60,476 nt of DNA from Streptomyces sp. rh34. Lineage in GTDB: Bacteria > Actinomycetota > Actinomycetes > Streptomycetales > Streptomycetaceae. The stretch covers positions 1 through 60,476 of the forward strand of contig NZ_NTGZ01000012.1 in NCBI RefSeq assembly GCF_002551245.1. The letters run 5' to 3'. Of this stretch, positions 24,818 to 33,288 are shown piece by piece. The position numbers were made by a program, and so were the translations under genes. The number at the start of each line of letters is the position of its first letter. Within the stretch, counting starts at the first letter, position 1. The notes under the pieces are model-generated. The model had not been told where the DNA came from. It ran no database searches and was given only the letters and a program-made list of their open reading frames with translations.

Positions 24818-25777
24818 ATGGACGTGTTCGACGAGCTGTTGCGGGGCGTGCGGGGCAGTGGCGCGGTGTTCGGCCGTTCGGTGCTGCGCGCGCCGTGGTC
24901 GGTGCGGTTCACCGACGGGGCGTATCTGACGCTGTGCCTGCCGATGCGGGGCGGGGGGTGGATCGTGCCGGAGGGCGGCGAGCCGCTGCGGGTGGAGGTC
25001 GGCGAGTCGGCGATCGTCCGCGGCCCGGCCCCGTTCGTCTTCACCGACGACCCGGCGAACGGTACGGGGACGGGCCTCGCCGGCGGCGTACGCGAGGTGG
25101 GCGGAGGCGTGGCCCCGGCCGGCGCCCCCGCGCCGGAAGCCGGACCCGGGTCCGGCTTCCCCACCGTGCTGCTGGCCGCCACCTACGACGTGCGGGCGCA
25201 GGTGCCGCAGCGGCTCCTGCGGGCGCTCCCGCCCGCCCTCGTGGTGCCCGACGAGCAGGACTGCGCGCCGATGCGCGACTATCTGGAGGGGCAGATCGGC
25301 GGCGGGCGGCCGGGCGAACAGATCGTGCTCGACCGGCTGTTGGACTGGCTGCTGGTGTGCACGCTGCGCGACTGGTTCGACCGGCCCGAGGCGGATCCGC
25401 CCGGGTGGTACGGGGCGCTCGGCGACCAGGTGGCGGGGCCGGCCCTGCGGGCGATGCACGAGGACCCGGCGCATCCCTGGACGACGGCGGAGCTGGCGGT
25501 CCGGGCGGGGGTCTCCCGGACGACCCTGGCGAAGCGGTTCACCGAGCTGGTCGGGGAGGGCCCGGTGGCCTACCTGACCGCATGGCGGATGACGCTCGCG
25601 GCCGACCTGCTGACCCGCCCGGAGCTGACGGTGGCGGCCGTGGCCCGGCGGGTCGGCTACGCGGACGCGTTCGGTTTCAGCGCGGCGTTCAAGCGGCTGC
25701 GCGGCGAGAGCCCGACCGCGTTCCGGCGCGCGGCTTCGGCCGCCGACGCCGTGGAGACGGCCGCCCCGGCGGGTTGA
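24818..25777 (+). CDS. AraC-family regulator with cupin_6 sensor domain
   Basis: 319 aa. The N-terminal cupin-like domain (VRFTDGAYLTLCLPMRGGGW, ESAIVRGPAPFVF) is followed by a C-terminal two-HTH AraC domain (WTTAELAVRAGVSRTTLAKRF; TVAAVARRVGYADAFGFSAAF). The 101-bp gap to the divergent NmrA-like gene suggests control of that gene, and probably of the paralogue downstream. Confidence 0.9.
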   Translation: MDVFDELLRGVRGSGAVFGRSVLRAPWSVRFTDGAYLTLCLPMRGGGWIVPEGGEPLRVEVGESAIVRGPAPFVFTDDPANGTGTGLAGGVREVGGGVAPAGAPAPEAGPGSGFPTVLLAATYDVRAQVPQRLLRALPPALVVPDEQDCAPMRDYLEGQIGGGRPGEQIVLDRLLDWLLVCTLRDWFDRPEADPPGWYGALGDQVAGPALRAMHEDPAHPWTTAELAVRAGVSRTTLAKRFTELVGEGPVAYLTAWRMTLAADLLTRPELTVAAVARRVGYADAFGFSAAFKRLRGESPTAFRRAASAADAVETAAPAG

Positions 25778-25929
25778 ACCGCCCCACGGGCCCGAAGGGG
25801 TGAGCCGCCCCCGGGCGCTGGGGCGGCTGCCTCTCCTGGAGCCCGGAGCCCGGCCCGCCTCCGACCCTCGGCCCGGCCCGCCGCCCCGGGGCCCGGTTCC
25901 GGCCTCCGCCCCCGGCACCGGCAGAGGGC

Positions 25930-26796
25930 TCAGCCCCAGACGCCCCGCGCCGCCGCGTCCCGGACGAACACGGCGAAGTCGCGCGGCTCCCGGCCGAGCG
26001 CCCGGCGCACCCCGTCCAGGACGGGCGCCTCCCGGCTGGTGGTGATCGGCTTCAGCGCGTCCGTCCAGAGACCGGCCTCCTCGTCCGGGAAGCCCTGGGC
26101 GACGAGCCCGGCACGGAAGGCGGACGTGTCGACGGGGACGTACGCGGCGCGCTTGCCGGTCACCTTCGCGATCTCGTCCAGGACGTCGTCGATGCCGAGC
26201 GCGCGCGGGCCCGAGAGCCCGTACTCCTGGCCCCCGTGACCGTCCTCGGTGAGCGCGGCGACGGCCACCGCCGCGATGTCGTCCGCGTCGACGAACGCCG
26301 CCCTCCCGTCCCCGGTGGGCAGCGCCAGCTCGCCATCGCGTACGCCGTCGAGGAAGACGCCCTCGCTGAAGTTCTGCGCGAACCAGCCGGGCCGCAGGAT
26401 CGTCCAGGTCACCCCGGAGGCACGTACGGCCCGCTCCCCCTCTCCGTGCGGGCCGCCGTCCTCGTAACCGGGGCCGAAGTAGCCGGGCTCGTCCGTGCCC
26501 CGGGCCGAGAGCAGCACCAGCCGCCGCACCCCGCTCGCGACGGCCTGTTCGACGAAGGCGGGCGTCGGGGAGGGTGAGGCGTCGAGCGGGGTGATGTAGG
26601 CGGCGGCGGCCCCGTCCAGGGCGGCGGCCCAGGTGGTGGGGTCCGCCCAGTCGAACGGGGTGTCGCCGGTCCGCGAGGCCGCCCGGGTCTCCACTCCCCG
26701 CTCGCGGAGCCGGGCCACCACCCGGCGGCCGGTCTTGCCGGTGCCGCCGATCACGAGTACGGGTTCCTGCGCGGAGGTCGTGTCTGTCCGATTCAT
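25930..26796 (-). CDS. NmrA-like NAD(P)-binding protein, copy 2
   Basis: 288 aa from ATG at 26796. VLVIGGTGKTGRRVVARLRERG is nearly identical in pattern to the paralogue at 23844-24716, and the central VLLSARGTDEPGYFG and C-terminal ALGREPRDFAVFVRD also correspond. It converges with the AraC gene. The pair suggests duplication followed by retention under one regulator. Confidence 0.85.
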   Translation of the reverse strand: MNRTDTTSAQEPVLVIGGTGKTGRRVVARLRERGVETRAASRTGDTPFDWADPTTWAAALDGAAAAYITPLDASPSPTPAFVEQAVASGVRRLVLLSARGTDEPGYFGPGYEDGGPHGEGERAVRASGVTWTILRPGWFAQNFSEGVFLDGVRDGELALPTGDGRAAFVDADDIAAVAVAALTEDGHGGQEYGLSGPRALGIDDVLDEIAKVTGKRAAYVPVDTSAFRAGLVAQGFPDEEAGLWTDALKPITTSREAPVLDGVRRALGREPRDFAVFVRDAAARGVWG

Positions 26797-26900
26797 GGCA
26801 CCAGCCTCGCCCGGCGGGGTGGCCCCCGCCCATGGCTCAGTGACCGGGAGGCATGTCCGAGCGTCCGGCGGAGGCGGCACGCCGGCCTCCCATCGGGGAA

Positions 26901-26940
26901 ACGACCGAGGCCCGGATCCAGGGATCCGGGCCTCGGTCGT
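26901..26940. terminator. Terminator downstream of tRNA-fMet
   Basis: A perfect 19-bp stem (26901-26919 with 26922-26940) and a two-base loop, 9 bp beyond the tRNA 3' end. It probably stops transcription from both sides. Confidence 0.85.
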
Positions 26941-26949
26941 GTTCTTCAG

Positions 26950-27023
26950 TAGCGGGGACAGGATTTGAACCTGCGACCTCTGGGTTATGAGCCCAGCGAG
27001 CTACCGAGCTGCTCCACCCCGCG
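26950..27023 (-). tRNA. Initiator tRNA-fMet (CAU anticodon)
   Basis: Read on the minus strand, a 74-nt cloverleaf begins CGCGGGG and ends CCCCGCTA without encoded CCA. The C1:A72 mismatch and the three consecutive G:C pairs closing the CAU anticodon loop (GGGCTCATAACCC) are hallmarks of bacterial initiator tRNA. The T-arm GGTTCAAATCC is canonical. Confidence 0.95.
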
Positions 27024-27128
27024 TCGGTAAACACCACTCTACGCCACGGATTGCCTCTCCGTGACCACGGGAGTTTCGCCCGCACGGCCGGCCGGTGATC
27101 GCGCGAGCCTTTGCCTGCACACCCATTC

Positions 27129-27143
27129 CTGACGCAGCGTCAG
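27129..27143. promoter_or_regulatory. Regulon palindrome, site 4
   Basis: CTGACGCAGCGTCAG, a perfect palindrome. It is the first of a tandem pair upstream of the acyl-CoA synthetase at 27226, 24 bp from its twin. Confidence 0.75.
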
Positions 27144-27152
27144 TTCAGTAAC

Positions 27153-27167
27153 CTGACAGTCTGTCAG
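27153..27167. promoter_or_regulatory. Regulon palindrome, site 5
   Basis: CTGACAGTCTGTCAG, a perfect palindrome, 58 bp upstream of the 27226 start. This is the only promoter in the window with two copies, suggesting tighter or cooperative control. Confidence 0.75.
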
Positions 27168-27225
27168 CTAACCGGCCGGCCCCGCCGGTTCACCGGTGGG
27201 CCATCGAGCAGGAGTGGGCGGAACG

Positions 27226-29454
27226 ATGCTTGGATCGACTCACGGCACCCTCACCACCGACTTCCGTGCCCGGGTGGTGGCCTGCGGCGAGGAGCCGCAC
27301 GCCGCCGTCGTCAGCCTGCCGACGGCCTCGGCCCGGGGCGGCCTCGACGTCAGCGGGCGACCGCTGCACCTGACCGTGCCCGACCTGGACCGCTTCTTCC
27401 GGCCCCGGTCCGTGGCCGTCGTCGGGGCATCGGACGCCGAGGGCCGCCCCAACACCGGCATCACCCGGCAGCTCATCGCCTGGGCCGACCGGGTCGGGGC
27501 CCGGCTGCACCCGGTGCACCCGACCCGGCGGACCGTGTTCGGCCGGGACTGCTTCCCCTCGGTCGCCGACGCGCCCGAGCAGGTCGACCTCGCGGTCCTG
27601 CTGGTCGCGGACCCGCTCCCGGTGATCGAGGAGCTGGGCGAGGCCGAGGTGCCCTTCGCCGTCGCCTTCGCCTCCGGGTTCGCCGAGACCGGGGAGGCGG
27701 GCGCGGAGGCCCAGGACCGGCTGGCGGCGGCCGTGGAGCGCTCCGGGCTGCGCCTGCTCGGCCCGAACACCAACCTGAACGCCTTCGAGAGGTTCCGCGA
27801 GGACCTGGAGGGCCCCGCCATCGCCCTGATCACCCAGTCCGGACACCAGGGCCGCCCGCTCCACGCCCTCCAGGAGCTGGGCATCCGGCTCTCCCACTGG
27901 GCCCCCACGGGCAACGAGGCCGACCTGGAGACCGCCGACTTCCTCGCGTACTTCGCCCAGCTCCCCGAGGTCGGGGCCATCGCCTGTTACGTCGAGGGGC
28001 TCAAGGACGGCCGCTCCTTCCTGCTCGCCGCCGACCGGGCCGCCCGCGCCAAGGTCCCCGTCGTCGCCGTCAAGGTGGGCCGCACGGAGGCCGGGGCCAG
28101 GACCGCCGCCTCGCACACCGGCAAGCTGACCGGGGCGGACCAGGTGGTGGACGCGGCGATGCGGCAGTTCGGGGTGATCCGGGTGAACGGCCTGGACGAA
28201 CTCCAGGACACCGCCGCCCTGCTGGCCCGTGCCCGGCCGCCGCAGGCCGAGGGGGTCGCCGTGTACTCGATCTCCGGCGGCACCGGCGCGCACTTCGCGG
28301 ACCTGGCGACGGCGGCGGGGCTCTCACTGCCCGCCCTCTCCTCCGCGAAGCAGGACGAACTGCACACCTGGATACCCGACTACCTGAACGTCGCCAACCC
28401 CATCGACAACGGCGGCCACCCGGTCGGCGACTGGCGCGGCCGGAAGATCATCGACGCGATCCTCGCGGACCCGTCGGTCGGGGTGCTGATCTGCCCGATC
28501 ACCGGCCCCTTCCCCCCGATGAGCGACCGGCTCGCCCAGGACCTGGCGGACGCGGCGGAAGCCACCGACAAGCTGGTCTGCGTCATCTGGGGCTCCCCCG
28601 TCGGCACCGAGGACGCCTACCGCACCACCCTGCTGGGCTCCTCCCGCCTCGCCACCTTCCGTACGGCCGGCAACTGCGTCACCGCCGTGAAGGCCTACGT
28701 GGACCACCACCGGTTCACCGACCGCTACCGCTCCCCCTTCGAGGACGCCCCGCGCACCCCGTCGCCCTCCTTCCGCAAGGCGCGGGGCCTGCTGCGGCCG
28801 GGACAGCAGCTCAGCGAGCACGCGGCGAAGCAGCTCCTGCGCGCGTACGGGATCCGGGTGCCGCGCGAGCAGCTGGTGACCAGCGCGGCGGCGGCGGTCC
28901 GGGCGGCGGGCCCGGTCGGCTACCCGGTGGTGATGAAGGCCTCCGGGCCCCGGCTCGCCCACAAGACGGAGCTGGGCCTGGTGAAGGTCGGCCTCACCTC
29001 GGCCAGCCAGGTCCGCGACGCCTACCGCGAGCTGACCGACATCGCCCGGTACGAGTCCGTGGACCTGGACGGCGTCCTGGTCTGCCAGATGATCGACCGG
29101 GGCGTCGAGATGATGGTCGGGGTGACCCACGACGCCCTCTTCGGCCCGACGGTGACGGTCGGGCTCGGCGGGGTCCTGGTGGAGGTGTTGCACGACTCGG
29201 CGGTCCGGGTGCCGCCGTTCGGCGAGCAGGAGACCCGGGACATGCTCGGCGAGCTGCGCGGCCGGGCCCTGCTGGAGGGGGTGCGCGGCGGGCCCCCCGT
29301 CGATGTGGACGCCCTCGTCGAGGTGGTGCTGCGGGTGCAGCGCATGGCCCTGGAGCTGGGCGACGACCTGACCGAGCTGGACATCAACCCGCTGGTGGTG
29401 CTGGGCCGCGGGCAGGGCGCGGTGGCCCTGGACGCGCTGGCGGTGTGCCGGTGA
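27226..29454 (+). CDS. NDP-forming acyl-CoA synthetase (two-domain fused type)
   Basis: 742 aa. A CoA-binding Rossmann domain (FFRPRSVAVVGASDAEG), succinyl-CoA-ligase-like domains (VAVYSISGGTGAHFADLA) and a C-terminal ATP-grasp_5 domain (YPVVMKASGPRLAHKTELG; ELDINPLVVL) are present in order. The family activates carboxylic acids with CoA and ATP, forming ADP. The ATG at 27226 is preceded by GGAGTGGGCGGA; a GTG at 27196 is possible. The stop overlaps the enoyl-CoA hydratase GTG by 4 bp. Two regulon palindromes precede it. Confidence 0.85.
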   Translation: MLGSTHGTLTTDFRARVVACGEEPHAAVVSLPTASARGGLDVSGRPLHLTVPDLDRFFRPRSVAVVGASDAEGRPNTGITRQLIAWADRVGARLHPVHPTRRTVFGRDCFPSVADAPEQVDLAVLLVADPLPVIEELGEAEVPFAVAFASGFAETGEAGAEAQDRLAAAVERSGLRLLGPNTNLNAFERFREDLEGPAIALITQSGHQGRPLHALQELGIRLSHWAPTGNEADLETADFLAYFAQLPEVGAIACYVEGLKDGRSFLLAADRAARAKVPVVAVKVGRTEAGARTAASHTGKLTGADQVVDAAMRQFGVIRVNGLDELQDTAALLARARPPQAEGVAVYSISGGTGAHFADLATAAGLSLPALSSAKQDELHTWIPDYLNVANPIDNGGHPVGDWRGRKIIDAILADPSVGVLICPITGPFPPMSDRLAQDLADAAEATDKLVCVIWGSPVGTEDAYRTTLLGSSRLATFRTAGNCVTAVKAYVDHHRFTDRYRSPFEDAPRTPSPSFRKARGLLRPGQQLSEHAAKQLLRAYGIRVPREQLVTSAAAAVRAAGPVGYPVVMKASGPRLAHKTELGLVKVGLTSASQVRDAYRELTDIARYESVDLDGVLVCQMIDRGVEMMVGVTHDALFGPTVTVGLGGVLVEVLHDSAVRVPPFGEQETRDMLGELRGRALLEGVRGGPPVDVDALVEVVLRVQRMALELGDDLTELDINPLVVLGRGQGAVALDALAVCR

Positions 29455-30305
29455 GCGGGGAGGCGGCACAGGCCGCGGCACAGGACGGGGCGGAGGGCGC
29501 GGCACAGGCCGCCCTGGACGAGACCGTCCTGCACGTGCTCGACGGCGGCGTCTCGTGGATCACCCTCAACCGCCCGGAGGCCATGAACGCCGTCACCTGG
29601 GACCAGCGGGAGCGGATCGTCGCCCTGCTGGAGGAGGCTTCCGCCGACCCCGCCGTCCGGGCCGTCGTGCTCACCGGCACCGGCCGCGGCTTCTGCGCCG
29701 GGGCCGACCTGCGCGGCACCCCGGCCCCGGCCCGGGAGCGAGTCCCGGGGGACGTCGCCCGGACGATCCGGCTCGGCGCACAGCGGCTGATCGCCGCCGT
29801 GCTGGACTGCGAGAAGCCGGTGATCGCCGCCGTCAACGGAACGGCGGCCGGGATCGGCGCGCATCTGGCGTTCGCGTGCGATCTGGTCCTGGCGGCCGAC
29901 ACGGCGAGGTTCATCGAGGTCTTCGTACGCCGAGGGCTCGTCCCGGACGGCGGCGGCGCGTATCTGCTGCCCCGGCTGGTGGGCCCGCGGCGCGCCAAGG
30001 AGCTGATGTTCTTCGGGGACGCGCTGCCGGCGGCGGACGCGGAGCGACTGGGTCTGGTCAACCGCACGGTTCCGCGCGAGGAGTTGGAGGCCCTGGCCAA
30101 GGAGTGGGCGGACCGGCTGGCGGCCGGCCCCACCCGGGCCCTCGCCCTGACCAAGCAGCTGGTGAACGCCTCGCTGGACGGCGACCGGGCCACGGCGTTC
30201 GCGGCGGAGGCCGCCGCCCAGGAGATCAACATGACCACGCGCGACGCCAACGAGGGCGTGGCGTCCTTCGTCGAGCGCCGGTCGCCGGAGTACCGGGGGC
30301 GCTAG
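29451..30305 (+). CDS. Enoyl-CoA hydratase/isomerase family protein
   Basis: 284 aa after an Ala/Gln-rich leader of about 20 residues. Crotonase landmarks are ITLNRPEAMNAV, the first oxyanion-hole motif FCAGADLRG, the second NGTAAGIGAHLAFACDL and the FFGDALPAADAERLGLVN region. It would hydrate or isomerise an enoyl-CoA. The GTG overlaps the synthetase stop, so they are one operon under sites 4 and 5. Its stop overlaps the end of the convergent PNPOx gene by 4 bp. Confidence 0.88.
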   Translation: MSGEAAQAAAQDGAEGAAQAALDETVLHVLDGGVSWITLNRPEAMNAVTWDQRERIVALLEEASADPAVRAVVLTGTGRGFCAGADLRGTPAPARERVPGDVARTIRLGAQRLIAAVLDCEKPVIAAVNGTAAGIGAHLAFACDLVLAADTARFIEVFVRRGLVPDGGGAYLLPRLVGPRRAKELMFFGDALPAADAERLGLVNRTVPREELEALAKEWADRLAAGPTRALALTKQLVNASLDGDRATAFAAEAAAQEINMTTRDANEGVASFVERRSPEYRGR

Positions 30306-31243
30306 GACCCTTCGGCCACCGGGGGGTTGAAGCGGTGGAAGGCGGGTTCCGACCAGCGCAGCGGGGAGGCGGCGGCGATCTCCCGTACGGCGGTGACCTC
30401 GAACTCCACGAGGCGCTCCGCCCCCGGGATCCGCGCCACCGCGTCCCCGTCCCAGACCGTGCGGGCGAAGCCGGTCAGGTGGAGGGAGGCCCCGGTGTCC
30501 CAGCCGGGCACGAGCAGACCGGCGACCGGGTTGAGTTCGAGGTTGCCCAGGGTCAGGAACATGCCGTTGCCCGCGTAGTCGGGCCAGCGCAGCAGCCGGG
30601 GTGTGAGCACCTGGACGAAGCCCGGGTTGCCACCCCGGTGCGAGGCGTCGGCGTCGCCCCGGTCGGACGCGGTGGCGACGAAGAAGGTGTCGGCGGTCCG
30701 CAGCGTTTCCTGCTGCGCCGGGCTCAGGGCGTCGCCGTCCGTGACCGCGGGCCGCTGCCCGCTCGCCTCGCCCGGTGCGATCCGGCGGTGCCGGCGCACC
30801 TGGATGTACTTGGGGCAGTTGGCGACGGCCTGGTCGAGGGTGACGCGGAGCCCGTCCCCGTGACGGACCGCCCGGCCGTTCATCCGCATCCGGCGCCGGG
30901 TGGCCGGTTCGATGCCGATCATGCCGATGCGGGCGGGGGCGGCCCCACCCGTGCCGGCGCCGGACAGCGGACCGGCCAGCGGGTCGTAGGGCGACGGCAG
31001 TGCCCCGATGATCAGGGTGTCCGGCGCGGGCACGCTCAGGAACCCCGGTTCGCCGGTGAGCTGCGTCGCCCAGATCCGCCCCCGCTCGTCCGCCCCGCCC
31101 ACCACCAGGAAGGGCTGCCGGACGAGGAAGTCCGCCGCCACCTCGGGGATGTCGGAGCGGATGGCCCGCCCCGCACTCTCCGCCCGCCGGGTGAGCCCCG
31201 CCCGCTCCTGCGCGGCGACCTCGCCCCGGTGATATCCGCTCAT
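30302..31243 (-). CDS. Pyridoxamine 5'-phosphate oxidase-like flavin/F420 protein
   Basis: 313 aa. DFLVRQPFLVVGGADERGRIWATQL is a PNPOx-like split-barrel start. GNPGFVQVLTPRLLRWPDYAGNGMFLTLGNLELNPVAGLL is the conserved core of the larger family fused or linked to ferredoxin-type oxidoreductases; no ferredoxin domain is visible here. FMN or F420 binding is likely, substrate unknown. It faces the enoyl-CoA hydratase tail to tail, and no regulon palindrome precedes it. Confidence 0.75.
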   Translation of the reverse strand: MSGYHRGEVAAQERAGLTRRAESAGRAIRSDIPEVAADFLVRQPFLVVGGADERGRIWATQLTGEPGFLSVPAPDTLIIGALPSPYDPLAGPLSGAGTGGAAPARIGMIGIEPATRRRMRMNGRAVRHGDGLRVTLDQAVANCPKYIQVRRHRRIAPGEASGQRPAVTDGDALSPAQQETLRTADTFFVATASDRGDADASHRGGNPGFVQVLTPRLLRWPDYAGNGMFLTLGNLELNPVAGLLVPGWDTGASLHLTGFARTVWDGDAVARIPGAERLVEFEVTAVREIAAASPLRWSEPAFHRFNPPVAEGS

Positions 31244-31272
31244 GACCCCGCCCGCCTGCCCTTCTGCCGATG

Positions 31273-31375
31273 ACCGGACGCCCGGACGCCCGGACGCCTG
31301 GACGTCTGAAGGCCTGCGTGCCTGGACGCCCGGATGCCTGCAGGCCTGGATGCCGTGGTTGCCTGGAAGCCCGCT
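31273..31375. repeat. 8-bp tandem tract (GCCCGGAC / GCCTGGAC)
   Basis: About a dozen degenerate 8-bp units with alternating CCC/CCT fill the gap between the PNPOx start and the VOC stop at 31380. The array ends within 5 bp of that stop codon. Confidence 0.75.
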
Positions 31376-31379
31376 TGGC

Positions 31380-31835
31380 TCAGAAGAAGCCGCAGGTGGG
31401 AGCGCCGGCGACAGGGGCGTCCGCCGGGTCGGCCCCGGTCGGCGCGTAGACCTCCAGGCGGATGCCGTCGGGGTCGGTGAAGAAGATGCCGCCCGACGTG
31501 CCGCTCTCGCCGTGGGGTACGACGCCCTCGTGGGCGAACTCCGTGCCCAGCCCGCGCAGGACCTCTTCGGTGGCCCGGACCTCCTCGACGGAGTCCACCT
31601 GGAACGAGAGGTGGTGGAGGCCGGGGAGGGCCGTCGCGAAGGTGCCTTCGCTCTGTTGCCACAGGGTCACCATCAGCCGGGAGTCGTGCCCCAGGAAGAT
31701 CCAGCGGCGATCGGCGTCCTTGCCCTCGGCCAGCACCTCGAAGTCGAAGACCTCGCGGTAGAAGGCGGCCGAGCGTTCCAGGTCGGTGACGTTGAGGCCG
31801 ACGTGGCCGGTCTGCAGGTTCTTCGCCTTGCCCAT
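31380..31835 (-). CDS. VOC-family (glyoxalase/dioxygenase fold) protein
   Basis: 151 aa with two beta-alpha-beta-beta-beta modules. TGHVGLNVTDLERSAAFYREVF supplies the first metal-site His, GLHHLSFQVDSVEEV the second, and FFTDPDGIRLEVYAP the C-terminal Glu. These fit glyoxalase I, fosfomycin-resistance or extradiol-type metal sites. Divergent from the CGNR regulator gene at 31997. Substrate unknown. Confidence 0.85.
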   Translation of the reverse strand: MGKAKNLQTGHVGLNVTDLERSAAFYREVFDFEVLAEGKDADRRWIFLGHDSRLMVTLWQQSEGTFATALPGLHHLSFQVDSVEEVRATEEVLRGLGTEFAHEGVVPHGESGTSGGIFFTDPDGIRLEVYAPTGADPADAPVAGAPTCGFF

Positions 31836-31900
31836 GATCGGTCCCGCTCCTTCGGTCAGGGTCGCGAGAGGATCTCGTAACCGCTGATATCGAGTTTGGG

Positions 31901-31950
31901 GGTTAGATCGAACCGGGTCAACCGGTCATCTTCATTTGGCTGGTTATGAT
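31901..31950 (+). promoter_or_regulatory. Promoter/operator region of the CGNR gene
   Basis: GGTT/AACC inverted arms (31901-31914), a direct repeat of AACCGG (31911 and 31920) and a TATGAT -10-like element at 31945-31950. A likely autoregulatory site between the divergent VOC and CGNR genes. Confidence 0.45.
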
Positions 31951-31996
31951 TGACGGAGCAGTCGCCCCCCGTCCCGCGTGACAGAAGGAGCCAGCC

Positions 31997-32578
31997 GTGT
32001 CGCATCCCCCCGGCGCGGACCCCCGGCCACTGACCGGCGAGCCGCTCGCTCTCGATCTGCTCAACACCCGCTGGATCGACGGGGGCGGCCCGCACGACCT
32101 GCTGGACTCCGTGGCCGGTCTGGCCGTCTGGCTGAACAGCCCGCCGGTACGGGGCCACCTCGACCCCACCCCGACCGCCGACCCCGCCACACGGGACCGG
32201 CTCCTCCTCGCCCGGACGGCGCTCGACACCCTGGCCGCCTCGGCCGCCCGTCAGGATCCGGCCACCCCCGAGAGCGCCGACCGGCTGAACGAGGTCCTCT
32301 CCCACGGACGCATCCGCCGCACCCTGGGTCCCGACGGGGTGCCGACGTCGGCGGTGGAGGTGGACGACCCGTCCTGGGCCCCCGCCTGGTACGCGGCGGA
32401 GAACTGGCTGCGACTGATCGCGGACCGGCCCGAACGCATCCGCCCCTGCGCGAACCACGCCTGCATCCTGCACTTCTACGACGTCTCCAAGAACGGGACG
32501 CGCCGCTGGTGCTCCATGGCGGGCTGCGGCAACCGCGCGAAGGCGCAGCGCCACTACGCCCGGCGCTCCGGGGCCTGA
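31997..32578 (+). CDS. CGNR zinc-finger (ABATE-domain) regulator
   Basis: 193 aa, GTG at 31997 with AGAAGGAG upstream. The N-terminal ABATE domain opens with LTGEPLALDLLNTRW. The C-terminal zinc finger has C-x4-C (CANHAC) followed by RRWCSMAGCGNRAKAQRHYARR, the CGNR signature. Proteins of this family are stress-related DNA-binding regulators. Divergent from the VOC gene, which it may control. Confidence 0.88.
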   Translation: MSHPPGADPRPLTGEPLALDLLNTRWIDGGGPHDLLDSVAGLAVWLNSPPVRGHLDPTPTADPATRDRLLLARTALDTLAASAARQDPATPESADRLNEVLSHGRIRRTLGPDGVPTSAVEVDDPSWAPAWYAAENWLRLIADRPERIRPCANHACILHFYDVSKNGTRRWCSMAGCGNRAKAQRHYARRSGA

Positions 32579-32629
32579 CGCCCGACCGCCCCGGGCCGAC
32601 CTGGCCGACCGGCCCGCACGGGTTCACAT

Positions 32630-32644
32630 CTGACGAACCGTCAG
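32630..32644. promoter_or_regulatory. Regulon palindrome, site 6
   Basis: CTGACGAACCGTCAG, one mismatch from perfect symmetry. It ends 5 bp before the ATG at 32650, so the flavin reductase message is probably leaderless, as at site 2. Confidence 0.75.
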
Positions 32645-32649
32645 CTCTA

Positions 32650-33288
32650 ATGGGTGGCGTGATGGGACACGCAGGCATGGCCGCCACCGCCGTCCGGTAC
32701 CTCAGGTCCGTCGGCGCCGCCACGACAGCCGCACCGGGGGCACCGGCCGGGACACCGCACGAGGCGCTGCCCCGGCCGGACCTCAGGGCCGTCCGGGACG
32801 ACGAGCGGCCGCCCGTAGCGCCGTCCGAATTCCGGCGCGTGCTGGGCCACTTCGCCAGTGGCGTCACCGTGATCACCGCCCGCGACGCCGACGGGCCGAC
32901 GGGCTTCGCCTGCCAGTCCTTCGCCTCGCTCTCGCTGGACCCGCCACTGGTGTCCTTCATGGTCGCCCGTACGTCGACGACCTGGCCGCGCATCGCCCGC
33001 ACCGGGGCGTTCTGCGTGAACATCCTGGGCGCGGAACAGGGCGCGCTCTGCAGGGGGTTCGCGGTGAGCGGAGCCGACAAGTTCGCCGGGGTGGCCCACG
33101 AGGCCGCCCCGGCGACCGGGTCGCCGCTGCTGGACTCCGTACCCGCCTGGATCGACTGCCGTGTCCACGCCGTGCACACCGGTGGCGACCATCTCATCGT
33201 GGTCGGCAGGGTGGAGGCGCTGGGGGCGGCGGAGGAAGGCGAGCCCCTCCTCTTCCACCGGGGGGTGTTCGGCCGGTTCAGCCGCTAG
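32650..33288 (+). CDS. Flavin reductase-like FMN-binding protein
   Basis: 212 aa. An N-terminal extension (~55 residues) precedes a flavin_reduct domain: FRRVLGHFASGVTVITARDADGP, GFACQSFASLSLDPPLVSFM, and RTGAFCVNILGAEQ. Such proteins (for example HsaB) deliver reduced flavin to a partner monooxygenase. The operator places it in the CoA-catabolic regulon, but no oxygenase partner is encoded in the window. It overlaps the tail of the convergent MFS gene by 11 bp. Confidence 0.85.
   Translation: MGGVMGHAGMAATAVRYLRSVGAATTAAPGAPAGTPHEALPRPDLRAVRDDERPPVAPSEFRRVLGHFASGVTVITARDADGPTGFACQSFASLSLDPPLVSFMVARTSTTWPRIARTGAFCVNILGAEQGALCRGFAVSGADKFAGVAHEAAPATGSPLLDSVPAWIDCRVHAVHTGGDHLIVVGRVEALGAAEEGEPLLFHRGVFGRFSR

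Noticed and set aside
26950..27023. tRNA-fMet as an integration (att) site
   Set aside because: No integrase, no direct repeat of the tRNA 3' end and ordinary genes on both sides.
27111..30305. A 1064-aa plus-strand open frame
   Set aside because: Arg/Gly/Pro-rich shadow of the acyl-CoA synthetase; its C-terminal part is the real enoyl-CoA hydratase starting at 29451.
30302..31243. PNPOx gene as member of the operator regulon
   Set aside because: No palindrome lies upstream of 31243; it only converges with the hydratase gene.
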